Of a stretch of 64,000 nt of DNA, positions 34,236-43,377 are shown one piece after another. Within the stretch, counting starts at the first letter, position 1, and each line of letters opens with the position of its first letter. The stretch is taken from positions 248,001-312,000 of the forward strand of contig NZ_BAABFN010000022.1 in NCBI RefSeq assembly GCF_039541075.1, written 5' to 3'. Below the pieces are notes generated by a model that saw nothing but the letters and a program-made list of their open reading frames with translations, was not told where the DNA came from and searched no databases. A program made the position numbers and the translations under genes. Origin of the DNA: Compostibacter hankyongensis. Lineage in GTDB: Bacteria > Bacteroidota > Bacteroidia > Chitinophagales > Chitinophagaceae.

Positions 34236-35813
34236 ATGAAAAAAACAAAAATACGACTACCGCTTTACCTTGTGCTGTCCGGCTGCTGCTGGACAGCGTG
34301 TACCCACTCCCGTAAGTTCGATACTCCCGTGGAACAGGTCTTCCGGCTGGACAGCACCACCATCGGTATCAGCACCGTTATTTCCGGTCTCAACGTGCCC
34401 TGGGAAATTGCCTGGGGTCCTGACAACCAGATCTGGTTTACCGAGCAGAGCGGCACGGTGAGCAAAGTAGACCCGCATACCGGCAAACGGAAAACATTGC
34501 TGACCATCCCCGGCATATACCGGCAACGAACATTAGGGCTGCTGGGCATGGCCGTTTCCCCGGATAAGCAAAAGCCCTATGTAGTGGTGGATTACACCTG
34601 TAAAAGAAAAGATTCGGTGATCGTATCCCGGCTGGTACGCTATACCTATACTGCAGCTACGGATACGCTCACGAACCCGCTGGTATTGCTTGAAGTGCCG
34701 GGTAGCACCGGACATAATGGTTCCCGCGTAGCTATCTCTCCGGAGGGAAAAGTGATCTGGTCCACCGGCGATGCCGCCCGCAGCAGCAATGCCCAGGATA
34801 CCGCCTCGCCCAACGGGAAGACGCTGCGCCTGAATCTGGACGGCTCCGTTCCCGAAGACAATCCCCTGCCCGGCAATCCCTTCTGGTCCCGCGGACATCG
34901 CAACATACAGGGCCTGGTATTTACGCCGGACGGTATCCTGTTCAGCTCCGAGCACGGCGACGCCACGGACGATGAGATCAACCATATCCAAAAGGGTGGA
35001 AATTACGGATGGCCTAATGTGGAAGGCTTCTGCGACCGCCCGGATGAAAAAGAATATTGCAGGGATACTCCGATAGTGGAGCCCCTGAAAGCCTGGACGC
35101 CTACCATCGCCCCTTCCGGTATTGATTACTATCACTCCGGCACGATCCCCGAATGGAACAATGCGCTGTTGCTGGCCACACTGAAGACCGCCAGCTTGCG
35201 GGTGCTGCAGCTCGATCAGGAAAAACGCCGCATCCTCTCGGAAAAGATATACTTCAGTAAAGAATTCGGAAGACTGAGGGATATCTGCATCTCTCCCGAA
35301 GGAGATATCTATATCGCTACCAGCAACCGGGACTGGAATCCCGGACCCGGCTTCCCGAAACCGCAGGACGACCGCATCCTCCGTATTTCCCGGATCAGCA
35401 AAAGAGACGACCTCTCCCGGGTGGATCCCCAAAAGGCCATACCCCTCCCCGCCGCCACAGTGAAAGCTACGGCTTCCGACGGCGTATCGGTTTACAACAG
35501 CTACTGCGCCTCCTGCCACAAGCCGAACGGGAAAGGGGTCAAGGGCAGCTTTCCTCCCCTCCTGGGCAGCCCGGTGGTCACCGGCGACATTGCGCCGCTG
35601 CTGCAAACCGTGCTCTCAGGCAAATCCACCCCGAACGGCAAGACGGGGAACCGGTACGATGAGCAGATGCCCGCCTTCGGCTTCCTGGACGACCGCCAGC
35701 TGGCCGGCGTGCTCAGCTATATCCGCAGCGCCTGGGGCAACAACGCGGGTGCCGTCGCCCCAGCTGAGGTAAAAGCCGCGCGAAAAAATTCTTTAAACCC
35801 TTCGATAAAATAA
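34236..35813 (+). CDS. Quinoprotein (PQQ-type) sugar dehydrogenase fused to cytochrome c, lipoprotein
   Basis: 525 residues from the ATG at 34236; the frame opens at 34188, but the lipoprotein signal (MKKTKIRLPLYLVLSGCCW, lipobox TAC) fixes the start. Residues about 50-390 are a soluble glucose/aldose dehydrogenase propeller (LNVPWEIAWGPDNQIWFTEQ, STGHNGSRVAISPEGKVIWSTGD, RGHRNIQGLVFTPDG, EHGDATDDEINHIQKGGNYG). The C-terminus has a cytochrome c domain with CASCH at about 424-428 and a Met in QMPAFGFL as likely sixth ligand. It should oxidise aldoses to lactones in the periplasm and hand electrons to its own haem. Confidence 0.92.
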   Translation: MKKTKIRLPLYLVLSGCCWTACTHSRKFDTPVEQVFRLDSTTIGISTVISGLNVPWEIAWGPDNQIWFTEQSGTVSKVDPHTGKRKTLLTIPGIYRQRTLGLLGMAVSPDKQKPYVVVDYTCKRKDSVIVSRLVRYTYTAATDTLTNPLVLLEVPGSTGHNGSRVAISPEGKVIWSTGDAARSSNAQDTASPNGKTLRLNLDGSVPEDNPLPGNPFWSRGHRNIQGLVFTPDGILFSSEHGDATDDEINHIQKGGNYGWPNVEGFCDRPDEKEYCRDTPIVEPLKAWTPTIAPSGIDYYHSGTIPEWNNALLLATLKTASLRVLQLDQEKRRILSEKIYFSKEFGRLRDICISPEGDIYIATSNRDWNPGPGFPKPQDDRILRISRISKRDDLSRVDPQKAIPLPAATVKATASDGVSVYNSYCASCHKPNGKGVKGSFPPLLGSPVVTGDIAPLLQTVLSGKSTPNGKTGNRYDEQMPAFGFLDDRQLAGVLSYIRSAWGNNAGAVAPAEVKAARKNSLNPSIK

Positions 35814-35821
35814 GTAATGTT

Positions 35822-36838
35822 ATGCAAGATATCCACGCGGTTGTAAACAAGCTGCTGCAACCTTCCGATGCGCTGATAGCCGATATGGCGGCGCTGGAGG
35901 GCGACCTTGTCATCCTCGGTGCCGGCGGCAAGATCGGCCCCAGCCTGGCCCGCCTCGCCAAACAGGCCATCGACCGCTCAGGCGCCCCCAGGAAGGTAAC
36001 CGCCATATCCCGCTTCAGCGAGCCGGGGCTGAAAGCAGCGCTGGAAAAAGACGGCATCGAAACCCATGCCGCCGATCTGATGAACGAAGCCGCCCTCCAG
36101 GCATTGCCCTATGCACAAAATGTCCTTTACCTGGCCGGCACTAAATTCGGCACGACCGGAAAAGAGCCCTTTACCTGGGCCATGAATACGTATCTGCCGG
36201 GAAGAGTGGCGGAGCGGTACAAAGAGGCCCGCGTGGTCGTTTACTCTACCGGGAACGTCTATCCTTTCACACCGGTAGGCTCTGGCGGAGCGGATGAAAG
36301 CTGTGCTCCGGCCCCGGTTGGGGAATACGGACAGTCCTGCCTGGGCCGGGAGCGTGTCTTTCAGCATTTTTCAGAAAGATACCGCAGCCCGTTGCTCATC
36401 TACCGGCTGAACTATGCCAATGACCTGCGCTACGGTGTATTGCTCGAAATCGCCAAAGCGGTTAAAGAAGAACGCGCTATAGACCTCAGCATGGGCCATG
36501 TGAACGTGATCTGGCAGGGAGATGCCAACGAGTTTGCCCTGCGTGCCCTGCACCACTGCGAACTGCCCGCCGGCATCCTGAACATAACCGGACCGGAGAC
36601 AGCATCCGTACGCTGGCTCGCGGAAACCTTCGGAAAGATCTTCCGGAAGACGCCGGTATTCACCGGGGAAGAACAGCCGACTGCCTTGCTCAGCAACGCT
36701 GCGGAAAGCTTCCGGCGCTTCGGTTACCCGAAAGTGCCCCTGATCCGGATGATACAGCTCACGGCAGACTGGCTCGAAGCAGGCGGAGCCACCATCAGCA
36801 AACCGACCCACTTCCAGGAGAGGGAAGGCCAGTTTTGA
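35822..36838 (+). CDS. NAD(P)-dependent epimerase/dehydrogenase-like protein (extended SDR)
   Basis: 338 residues, Rossmann fold with GAGGKIG near the N-terminus and the serine/threonine segment VVVYSTGNVYPF. The usual catalytic YxxxK appears as YGQSC (Tyr169, Cys173), so the lysine is replaced by cysteine and the chemistry may be changed. No signal, therefore cytosolic. It starts 8 bp after the dehydrogenase-cytochrome gene and is followed 81 bp later by the DapA-like gene. In sugar-acid pathways SDR enzymes oxidise aldonates or uronates; that is a context guess only. Confidence 0.8.
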   Translation: MQDIHAVVNKLLQPSDALIADMAALEGDLVILGAGGKIGPSLARLAKQAIDRSGAPRKVTAISRFSEPGLKAALEKDGIETHAADLMNEAALQALPYAQNVLYLAGTKFGTTGKEPFTWAMNTYLPGRVAERYKEARVVVYSTGNVYPFTPVGSGGADESCAPAPVGEYGQSCLGRERVFQHFSERYRSPLLIYRLNYANDLRYGVLLEIAKAVKEERAIDLSMGHVNVIWQGDANEFALRALHHCELPAGILNITGPETASVRWLAETFGKIFRKTPVFTGEEQPTALLSNAAESFRRFGYPKVPLIRMIQLTADWLEAGGATISKPTHFQEREGQF

Positions 36839-36919
36839 TATCATCACCCATACCATACCGGTCCGCCGGAAGACTTTTCTCCGGCAGGTCATCAAGCTAA
36901 ACATAAACATCAGGCGACC

Positions 36920-37978
36920 ATGCAGCTTACTTCCGAGATCGAAACACTTTTACAGGAGGGCACCGTTATCCCGGCCCATCCGCTGGCGTTGGACAGCCGC
37001 CGCAGGCTGGATGAAGCCCGGCAGCGCAGGCTGACCCGCTATTACCTGGCCAGCGGCGCAGGCGGCATCGCCGTTGGCGTGCACACCACCCAGTTCGCCA
37101 TCCGGAGGCCCGGGATAAATTTGCTGGAACCCGTATTGAGGCTGGCCGCTGAAGAAGTAAAGGCTGCAGCACCGGAGAGGACGGTCATAAAGGTGGCCGG
37201 CATCTGCGGCCCTACGGAGCAGGCGCTCGGGGAAGCCCGGCTGGCGGCAGGATATGGCTATGATCTGGGGCTCGTTAGTCTGGGCGGCCTGCAGGACTAC
37301 ACCGACGAGCAGCTGATCCGGCATGTCGCCGCCGTAACAGATATCCTTCCCGTGTTTGCCTTTTATCTGCAACCCGCGGTGGGCGGACGCCCCCTCAGCT
37401 ATGCGTTCTGGAAAAAGCTCGCCGAGCTGCCGGGGGTATGCGCTGTCAAGATGGCTCCCTTTAACCGGTACCAGACGCTGGATGTGGTGAGAGCGGTCTG
37501 CTATTCTTCGCAGCGGGACAGGATAGCCCTCTATACCGGCAACGATGATAACATCGTCGCCGATCTGCTCACCCCCTACCGCTTCCGCATCAACGGCACT
37601 GCGGTGGAAAAAAGATGCTCCGGCGGTCTGCTGGGTCACTGGTCCGTATGGACGCACACGGTAGTAAAGCTTTTTGATCGTATAAAAACGTGTGTCCGTA
37701 ACCGTTATACTGATATGGAAGAGCTGCTGAAGCTGGGAACGGCCGTAACCGACATGAATGCAGCGCTGTTTGACCCGGTGCATGCCTTCCGCGGATCCAT
37801 CGCCGGTATCCACGAGGTGCTGCGCAGACAGGGGCTGCTCGAAGGCATCTGGTGTCTGGACGATGAAGAGACCCTCTCGCCCGGGCAACTGCAGGAGATC
37901 GACCGGATAACGGCAGACTACCCGGAACTCACCGATGATGATTTTGTAAAAGACTTTCTGCTTAAAAATCCCGTATAG
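36920..37978 (+). CDS. Dihydrodipicolinate synthase-family (DapA/NAL-like) lyase or aldolase
   Basis: 352 residues. The (beta/alpha)8 fold of the DapA superfamily is recognisable from GAGGIAVGVHTTQFAIR, DLGLVSLGGLQDYTDEQLIRHV, VFAFYLQPAVGG (the Tyr-loop) and GVCAVKMAPFNRYQTLDVV, where Lys177 is the expected Schiff-base lysine. The common GTTGE motif near the first loop is replaced (GVHTT), so it is not lysine-pathway DapA. Relatives cleave 2-keto-3-deoxy sugar acids or N-acylneuraminate, or dehydrate such acids. Gene order (dehydrogenase, SDR, this, deacylase, enolase-type dehydratase) fits a sugar-acid breakdown route. Stop is 3 bp before the M20 gene. Confidence 0.85.
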   Translation: MQLTSEIETLLQEGTVIPAHPLALDSRRRLDEARQRRLTRYYLASGAGGIAVGVHTTQFAIRRPGINLLEPVLRLAAEEVKAAAPERTVIKVAGICGPTEQALGEARLAAGYGYDLGLVSLGGLQDYTDEQLIRHVAAVTDILPVFAFYLQPAVGGRPLSYAFWKKLAELPGVCAVKMAPFNRYQTLDVVRAVCYSSQRDRIALYTGNDDNIVADLLTPYRFRINGTAVEKRCSGGLLGHWSVWTHTVVKLFDRIKTCVRNRYTDMEELLKLGTAVTDMNAALFDPVHAFRGSIAGIHEVLRRQGLLEGIWCLDDEETLSPGQLQEIDRITADYPELTDDDFVKDFLLKNPV

Positions 37979-37981
37979 CCG

Positions 37982-39190
37982 ATGCCTTCCGATACAAATA
38001 CCCTGCTGAAAGACACCGTCCGGGAGCTGGCCCGCGGTCTGCACGAAGATACCATCGCCAACCGCCGGCAGCTTCATGCAGACCCGGAGCTTTCCTTTGC
38101 AGAGCACCGCACCGCTGCATTTGTCGCCCGCCAGCTGAAAACGCTGAACATTCCCTTTGTGCAAAGCGGCGGCACCGGCATCGCGGGCTTGCTTCATGGC
38201 GGCATGCCTGGGAGGGACCGCGTTATAGCCCTGCGGGCAGATATGGACGCCCTCCCCATCCGGGAAATGAACGACGTTCCCTATAAATCTGCCAACGACG
38301 GCGTTATGCACGCCTGCGGGCATGATGCGCATACCGCTTCCCTGCTAACTACAGCCGCCATACTCAGCCGTATGAAAGAACGGTTCGGGGGGACGGTAAA
38401 GTTCATCTTTCAGCCGGGAGAAGAAAAAATACCCGGCGGAGCCAGCCTGATGATCCGGGACGGCGTCCTTGAAGACCCGCATCCCGACTGCATTCTGGGT
38501 CAGCATGTCATGCCCGAGCTGCCCGCAGGTATGGTGGGTTTTCGGAGCGGCAGCTATATGGCCAGCAGCGACGAGCTCTATCTTACCGTCAGCGGTAAAG
38601 GAGGTCATGCCGCCAGCCCCCACCTGAATACCGACCCGGTGCTGATCGCCTGCCACCTGGTGACGGCCCTGCAGCAGATCGTCAGCCGCCAGGCCAATCC
38701 GCTGATGCCGTCGGTATTATCCTTCGGAAGGTTCATTGCCGAAGGCGCCACCAACGTTATTCCCGACGAGGTACACATCGCCGGCACCTTCCGCACACTG
38801 GATGAACAATGGCGCAGCGACGCGCACCTCAAGATGAAAAAAATGGCCCTTACCCTGGCCGAGAGCATGGGCGGCCGTTGCAGCTTTGAGATCAGAAAGG
38901 GCTATCCGGTACTGATCAACGAAGAGAAATTGAATGCCGGAACCAGAAAGCATGCAGAAGATTACCTCGGCTCCGAAAGGGTAACAGACCTCGACATCTG
39001 GATGGCTGCCGAGGACTTTGCCGCCTACGCACAGCTTCTGCCGGGCTGCTTTTACCGGCTGGGGACAGGCAATGAAAAGCGCGGCATCACCTCGGGGGTG
39101 CATACGCCAACCTTTGATATAGACGAGCAGGCGCTCGAAACCGGGCCGGGCCTCATGGCTTACCTGGCCCTGAAGACATTGGGAAATTAA
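37982..39190 (+). CDS. M20-family amidohydrolase/deacylase
   Basis: 402 residues. M20D metallopeptidase pattern: HADPELSFAEHRTAAFV, ALRADMDALPIREM (metal Asp), MHACGHDAHTASLL (metal His), FQPGEEKIPGGASLM (Glu base and ligand) and a C-terminal VHTPTFDID loop; the dimerisation lid is present. Members remove acyl groups from N-acyl amino acids, hippurate or similar amides, using two metal ions. Cytosolic. In this locus it may release an N-acyl group from an amino acid or amino-sugar derivative, but substrate is not readable. Starts 3 bp after the DapA-like gene. Confidence 0.92.
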   Translation: MPSDTNTLLKDTVRELARGLHEDTIANRRQLHADPELSFAEHRTAAFVARQLKTLNIPFVQSGGTGIAGLLHGGMPGRDRVIALRADMDALPIREMNDVPYKSANDGVMHACGHDAHTASLLTTAAILSRMKERFGGTVKFIFQPGEEKIPGGASLMIRDGVLEDPHPDCILGQHVMPELPAGMVGFRSGSYMASSDELYLTVSGKGGHAASPHLNTDPVLIACHLVTALQQIVSRQANPLMPSVLSFGRFIAEGATNVIPDEVHIAGTFRTLDEQWRSDAHLKMKKMALTLAESMGGRCSFEIRKGYPVLINEEKLNAGTRKHAEDYLGSERVTDLDIWMAAEDFAAYAQLLPGCFYRLGTGNEKRGITSGVHTPTFDIDEQALETGPGLMAYLALKTLGN

Positions 39191-39204
39191 CACAGCACGC
39201 TTAC

Positions 39205-40533
39205 ATGAACCATCCGGATAAACATATCCCTGCTCCGGCAGGCCAGGAACGCATCCTAAAGATAACCGCCGCCCGCTCCGCGGTGGAGGAGGAAGCCCTG
39301 CTACGGCCTTTCGGGTTCAAGGGCAGTCATCTGAGCCGGCTCTGGCAGACCGCTGTACAGCTAAAAAGCGACAACGGTCACACCGCCGTAGGCCTGGGCG
39401 TACAGAGCGTGCTGTGGTCCGACCCGGAAGTATGTGCCGCCCATTCAGAAACAGCGGGAAATACCCTGATGTATGATATTACCCGAAAAGCATTGGAGCT
39501 GCTGGAAGGAATAAGCTTTACCCATCCGATGGAGCTGCTGGATACGATATTCGATACGCTTTATGCCTACGGACAGCGGATCACAGGCCGGACAGACCTG
39601 CGCAGGACCTTTGTCCTGAATGCGCTGGTACCGGTGGACAACGCTGCATGGCTGCTCTATGCCCGGGAAAACAACCTTACCGGCTTTGACGCTATGGTAC
39701 CCGGATCCTGCCGGCCGGCGCTTTCTGCACGGAACAGCCGCATAGCCGCCGTTCCGGTGGTCGGCTACGATACCCCCGACGATACCCTCCTTGCATTACT
39801 CGACGAAGGGCATTTTTTTCTCAAGATAAAAATGGGACATCCGGGCGCTCCGGCAGACATGCTGGAAAAAGACAAGGCCCGGATCAGCCAGATACACCGG
39901 CTTGCCGGGACAAGAGATACGCCGGAGACGCCCGACGGAAAAATACGGTACTACCTGGATGCCAACGGACGCTATCCAAACAAGGACCTGCTGCGGCAGC
40001 TGCTGGATCATGTCTCTGCCATCGGGGCATTGGAGCAGGTGGCCCTCCTTGAAGAGCCGTTCCCGGAGCACTATGAAGCCGGGGTCTCAGACCTGGGTGT
40101 TCGTATAGCCGCCGACGAAAGTGCCCATACCGATACGGACCTTGCTGCGCGCATCCGGATGGGGTACGGCGCCGTGGCGCTCAAAGCCATAGCAAAGACG
40201 TTGAGCATGACGCTGAAAATGGCCGGGCTGGCCCACCGGGAAGGACTTCCCTGCTTCTGTGCCGACCTGACCGTAAACCCTGTGCTGGTGGAATGGAACA
40301 AAAATGTCGCGGCGCGGCTTGCTCCCTTTCCCGGCCTGCAGACCAGCCTGCTGGAAGCCAACGGACATCAGCATTATAAAGACTGGGACAGGCTTTGTTC
40401 CTACAATCCGGCAAAAGACGCATCCTGGACAGAAGCCCGGCAGGGCAGCTTTGCGCTGGACGAACAGTATTACCGCGAAAGCGGAGGTATCTTCAAACGA
40501 TCCGAACATTATGAAAACCTGTTCAGCCGCTAA
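39205..40533 (+). CDS. Enolase-superfamily enzyme (mandelate racemase/muconate lactonizing-like)
   Basis: 442 residues. The C-terminal barrel has the superfamily pattern: FFLKIKMGHPG (KxK base), RYYLDANGRYP (first metal ligand), ALLEEPFPEHY (second), RIAADESAHTD (third) and GAVALKAIAKTLS (second lysine). An N-terminal capping domain spans about 1-150. This superfamily dehydrates sugar acids, racemises or lactonises; the presence of lysines on both sides leaves several reactions open, including dipeptide epimerisation. Context favours sugar-acid dehydration feeding the DapA-like enzyme. No export signal. The long C-terminal tail after LLEANGHQHYKDWD is not typical of small family members. Confidence 0.85.
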   Translation: MNHPDKHIPAPAGQERILKITAARSAVEEEALLRPFGFKGSHLSRLWQTAVQLKSDNGHTAVGLGVQSVLWSDPEVCAAHSETAGNTLMYDITRKALELLEGISFTHPMELLDTIFDTLYAYGQRITGRTDLRRTFVLNALVPVDNAAWLLYARENNLTGFDAMVPGSCRPALSARNSRIAAVPVVGYDTPDDTLLALLDEGHFFLKIKMGHPGAPADMLEKDKARISQIHRLAGTRDTPETPDGKIRYYLDANGRYPNKDLLRQLLDHVSAIGALEQVALLEEPFPEHYEAGVSDLGVRIAADESAHTDTDLAARIRMGYGAVALKAIAKTLSMTLKMAGLAHREGLPCFCADLTVNPVLVEWNKNVAARLAPFPGLQTSLLEANGHQHYKDWDRLCSYNPAKDASWTEARQGSFALDEQYYRESGGIFKRSEHYENLFSR

Positions 40534-40543
40534 CCTCATTTCC

Positions 40544-41641
40544 ATGACCAAAAGCAGAATGGTCTGCAGCAGGATGCTCGCTGTATTACTGGCAGCGTCC
40601 TTCCTCTGCGGGAAGGCAAAAGCACAGGAAATACAGTTAAAGGCCGTGGCCGGTCTTCATTATGACAAGGTCCGTTTCCGCGTAAGCCCCGGTACACAGA
40701 TAAAGCTTACGCTGAGCAATACCGATGATATGGATCACAACCTCGTCATCACCCGGCCGGGAGCCAGGATGAAGGTGGTAAAAGCAGCAGAAGCGCTGGG
40801 CGCAAAAGGGCCCGGCATATCCTTTATCCCGACTTCTCAGGATGTGTTGTGGCACATCCCCACGGTAAGACCGGGGGAAACGCTGTCTGTAACCTTTACC
40901 GCTCCGCGGCAGCCTGGTGTATATCCTTATGTATGTACCTATCCTGCACATGGAGCCACGATGTACGGAGCCATGTATGTCACCGACAAGCCCCTGCCGG
41001 CACTCAAGGATGATCCGAACATCCCCCGCGGCGAAGGCGGCGACATGCATAGCATGCATGCCGCTGTCGATATGCCGGAACATCCGTATCCGATGACGCC
41101 GCCCTATCTCTACCGCACCTTTATGCCCGACGCCGGCCCTGCAGCCATAGCGGTTCATCTTCCGCATGATCTTTCCTATTGCTGGGACGCCGGCTCCTGC
41201 AGCCTGCGTTACGTGTGGTCCGGAGGCTTTCTGGAACACGAGGCGCTCTGGAAGGGAAAGGGAGATGCCGTGGCCGGGGTGGCAGGCGATATTTTCTTCC
41301 GGGCAGGGTCTTCTTTCCAGTTTCGTATAGGCGACAAGGATAGCATACCCGGTATAAGCTTCAAGGGATACCGCCTGGTGAGCCGTTATCCCGAGTTTCA
41401 TTACCGGCTCAACAATCTGGAGATTTACGAACTGATCACTCTGCTAAAAGACGGATCGGGGCTGCGCTGCAGCTTTCGCATCACCGGGGCAACGGATACC
41501 CTCTGGCTGCCGCTGCCGCATACCGGGACGGCGACCGTCAGCTGCTCCGCAGGACAGGAGAAAAACGGGCTGCTGAGACTGCTTCCCGCCGAAGCCGCAC
41601 GTTTCACGCTTACTATAAAAAAGGAGGGTCATAAGCCATGA
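40544..41641 (+). CDS. Exported cupredoxin-domain protein with extra C-terminal domain
   Basis: 365 residues from the ATG at 40544; the frame runs upstream but overlaps the previous gene, and the signal peptide (MLAVLLAASFLCGKAKAQ) fits the listed start. The N-terminal domain is azurin/plastocyanin-like with type-1 copper ligands His65 (DMDHNLVI), Cys131, His136 and Met140 in CTYPAHGATM. The C-terminal half (about 185-365, with LSYCWDAGSCSLRYVWSGGF) is a beta-rich domain often linked to such copper proteins and to PVC-type dehydrogenases; its role is unknown. It probably carries electrons in the periplasm from the quinoprotein or propeller proteins. Confidence 0.85.
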   Translation: MTKSRMVCSRMLAVLLAASFLCGKAKAQEIQLKAVAGLHYDKVRFRVSPGTQIKLTLSNTDDMDHNLVITRPGARMKVVKAAEALGAKGPGISFIPTSQDVLWHIPTVRPGETLSVTFTAPRQPGVYPYVCTYPAHGATMYGAMYVTDKPLPALKDDPNIPRGEGGDMHSMHAAVDMPEHPYPMTPPYLYRTFMPDAGPAAIAVHLPHDLSYCWDAGSCSLRYVWSGGFLEHEALWKGKGDAVAGVAGDIFFRAGSSFQFRIGDKDSIPGISFKGYRLVSRYPEFHYRLNNLEIYELITLLKDGSGLRCSFRITGATDTLWLPLPHTGTATVSCSAGQEKNGLLRLLPAEAARFTLTIKKEGHKP

Positions 41642-41726
41642 AACCGAGCAAGATAATATTTATCGGGACAGACATATGCCAATGTGCGAGGTTCCATCTG
41701 ACCATTGAAAAAACAAATATTAACGG

Positions 41727-43229
41727 ATGAAACCGTTGTTTATCTGCATCGCACTGATCGCCGGAATGCTGCTGACCTGCTGTAAGCCAGCGACACAGCA
41801 AGGGCCATCCTACCGGGTGGAGAGCATTGCACTGCCTCCGGGGCTGGGGGGCCAGGTCGGCGGCCTCGATTTCCTGCCGGACGGCAGGCTGGCAGCCTGC
41901 TTCAGCTCCGGTGAGGTGATGTTTTACGATCCCCGGAAAAAGACCTGGCAGCTTTTTGCCACCGGCCTCCACGATCCCCTGGGCATCCTGGCGGAAGACT
42001 CGTCTTCCATATTGGTGATGCAGCGACCCGAGCTCACCCGGCTTAAGGATAGCGACGGCGATGGACAGGCCGATCTCTATGAGACCGTAACAGACGATTT
42101 CGGGATTTCCGGCAACTATCATGAATTTGCCTATGGCCCTGTAAAGGACAGTAAAGGCAATCTGTTTATCGCGCTCAACTCCTCCTCGCCGAACGGCGGT
42201 GTCATGAAGACGGTACGCGGTCCGCTGAACAGCCTGACCATGGATCATCCCAAACAGATGTTCTCACCGGTGCCGTACCGCGGGTGGATCATGGAGTATA
42301 CTCCCGGCGGGAAGCTGCTGCCTTATGCCAGCGGCTTCCGTTCCCCCAACGGTATCGGGTTTGATCCGGAGGGGAACCTGTTTGCTACCGATAACCAGGG
42401 AGACTGGGTGCCCACCAGCGCCCTCTACCAGATCCAGAAAGGAAAGTTCTACGGACACCCGGCCAGCCTGGCCTGGGAGAAAGGCTGGGACAAGGGCAAT
42501 CCCCTTAAATTATCTCCCGCATATCTCGACAGCCTGCGCGCCCGCCCGGCGGTGCTGTTCCCGCACGGCATCATGGCCAACTCTCCCACCCAGCCGCTGG
42601 CGGACAATACGGGTGGAAAGTTCGGCCCGTTCTCCGGACAGCTTTTTGTAGGAGAGATGAACCAGGCCCGCATACTACGGGTCATGCCGGAGCAGATAGA
42701 CGGCCAGTGGCAGGGCGCCTGCATTCCCTTTTTCGACGGACACGGGCTGCATAAAGGAAACAACCGCCTGGCCTTTGCCCCGGACGGAAGTCTCTGGGTA
42801 GGTCAGAACAATCACGGCTGGGCCGGCGACACCGGCATACAGCGGATCGTCTTCACCGGCACAGCGCCTATGAACATCCTCCGGATGCACCTCGTCCCAA
42901 AGGGATTCGTTCTTTCGTTTACCCGGCCGCTGGACCGCGCTGCCGCAGACAGCGCAGCCCATTACCAGATGCGACATTACCGATACCATTATTCTTCAAA
43001 ATACGGATCGGCGCAGTTTGATGTGGATACGATACCGGTAACGGGCATACGCTTGTCCCGCGACCGTAAAAAGGTAATGCTCACCCTGGATAGCATCATA
43101 CCGGATATGGTATACGAACTTACCCTTACGGGCATACGATCTGAAAGCGGCATACCCCTGTCGGATAGCCTGATCTGTTATACCGTTAACCGGACCAACC
43201 CGGAGAAGAACGATCCGGATAACTTTTAA
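41727..43229 (+). CDS. PVC-type beta-propeller lipoprotein (DUF7133-like)
   Basis: 500 residues. Lipoprotein signal (CIALIAGMLLTC) with cysteine at the lipobox, then a six-bladed quinoprotein-type propeller: GGQVGGLDFLPDGRLAACFS, LKDSDGDGQADLYETV, FRSPNGIGFDPEGNLFATDN, FAPDGSLWVGQNNHGW. The C-terminal 100 residues look like a fibronectin/Big-type beta domain (VTGIRLSRDRKKVMLTLDS). No haem motif. It resembles the first half of the protein at 29355. It may oxidise a sugar or only bind it. Preceded by an 85-bp gap after the cupredoxin gene; the 148-bp gap behind it contains no supportable gene. Confidence 0.8.
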   Translation: MKPLFICIALIAGMLLTCCKPATQQGPSYRVESIALPPGLGGQVGGLDFLPDGRLAACFSSGEVMFYDPRKKTWQLFATGLHDPLGILAEDSSSILVMQRPELTRLKDSDGDGQADLYETVTDDFGISGNYHEFAYGPVKDSKGNLFIALNSSSPNGGVMKTVRGPLNSLTMDHPKQMFSPVPYRGWIMEYTPGGKLLPYASGFRSPNGIGFDPEGNLFATDNQGDWVPTSALYQIQKGKFYGHPASLAWEKGWDKGNPLKLSPAYLDSLRARPAVLFPHGIMANSPTQPLADNTGGKFGPFSGQLFVGEMNQARILRVMPEQIDGQWQGACIPFFDGHGLHKGNNRLAFAPDGSLWVGQNNHGWAGDTGIQRIVFTGTAPMNILRMHLVPKGFVLSFTRPLDRAAADSAAHYQMRHYRYHYSSKYGSAQFDVDTIPVTGIRLSRDRKKVMLTLDSIIPDMVYELTLTGIRSESGIPLSDSLICYTVNRTNPEKNDPDNF

Positions 43230-43377
43230 ATCCTCTCATCATGACAACCAAACAAAGCAACCGTTTTATCAACAATAAAAGCCCCGGCCACGACGGGAAA
43301 CAAAAGCCCCGACGAATGCCGCTGTAGACGGGTCATGAAAAATGAGTTAACTTACTGCTAATTCCTAAAAACATTTT

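Noticed and set aside
36950..38332. 460-codon open frame on the minus strand
   Set aside because: It lies opposite the DapA-like and M20 genes, has no recognisable domain, and is a mirror effect of GC-rich coding sequence.
43241..43327. 28-codon frame between the propeller lipoprotein and the symporter gene
   Set aside because: Basic, featureless peptide in a gap; no evidence beyond an ATG.
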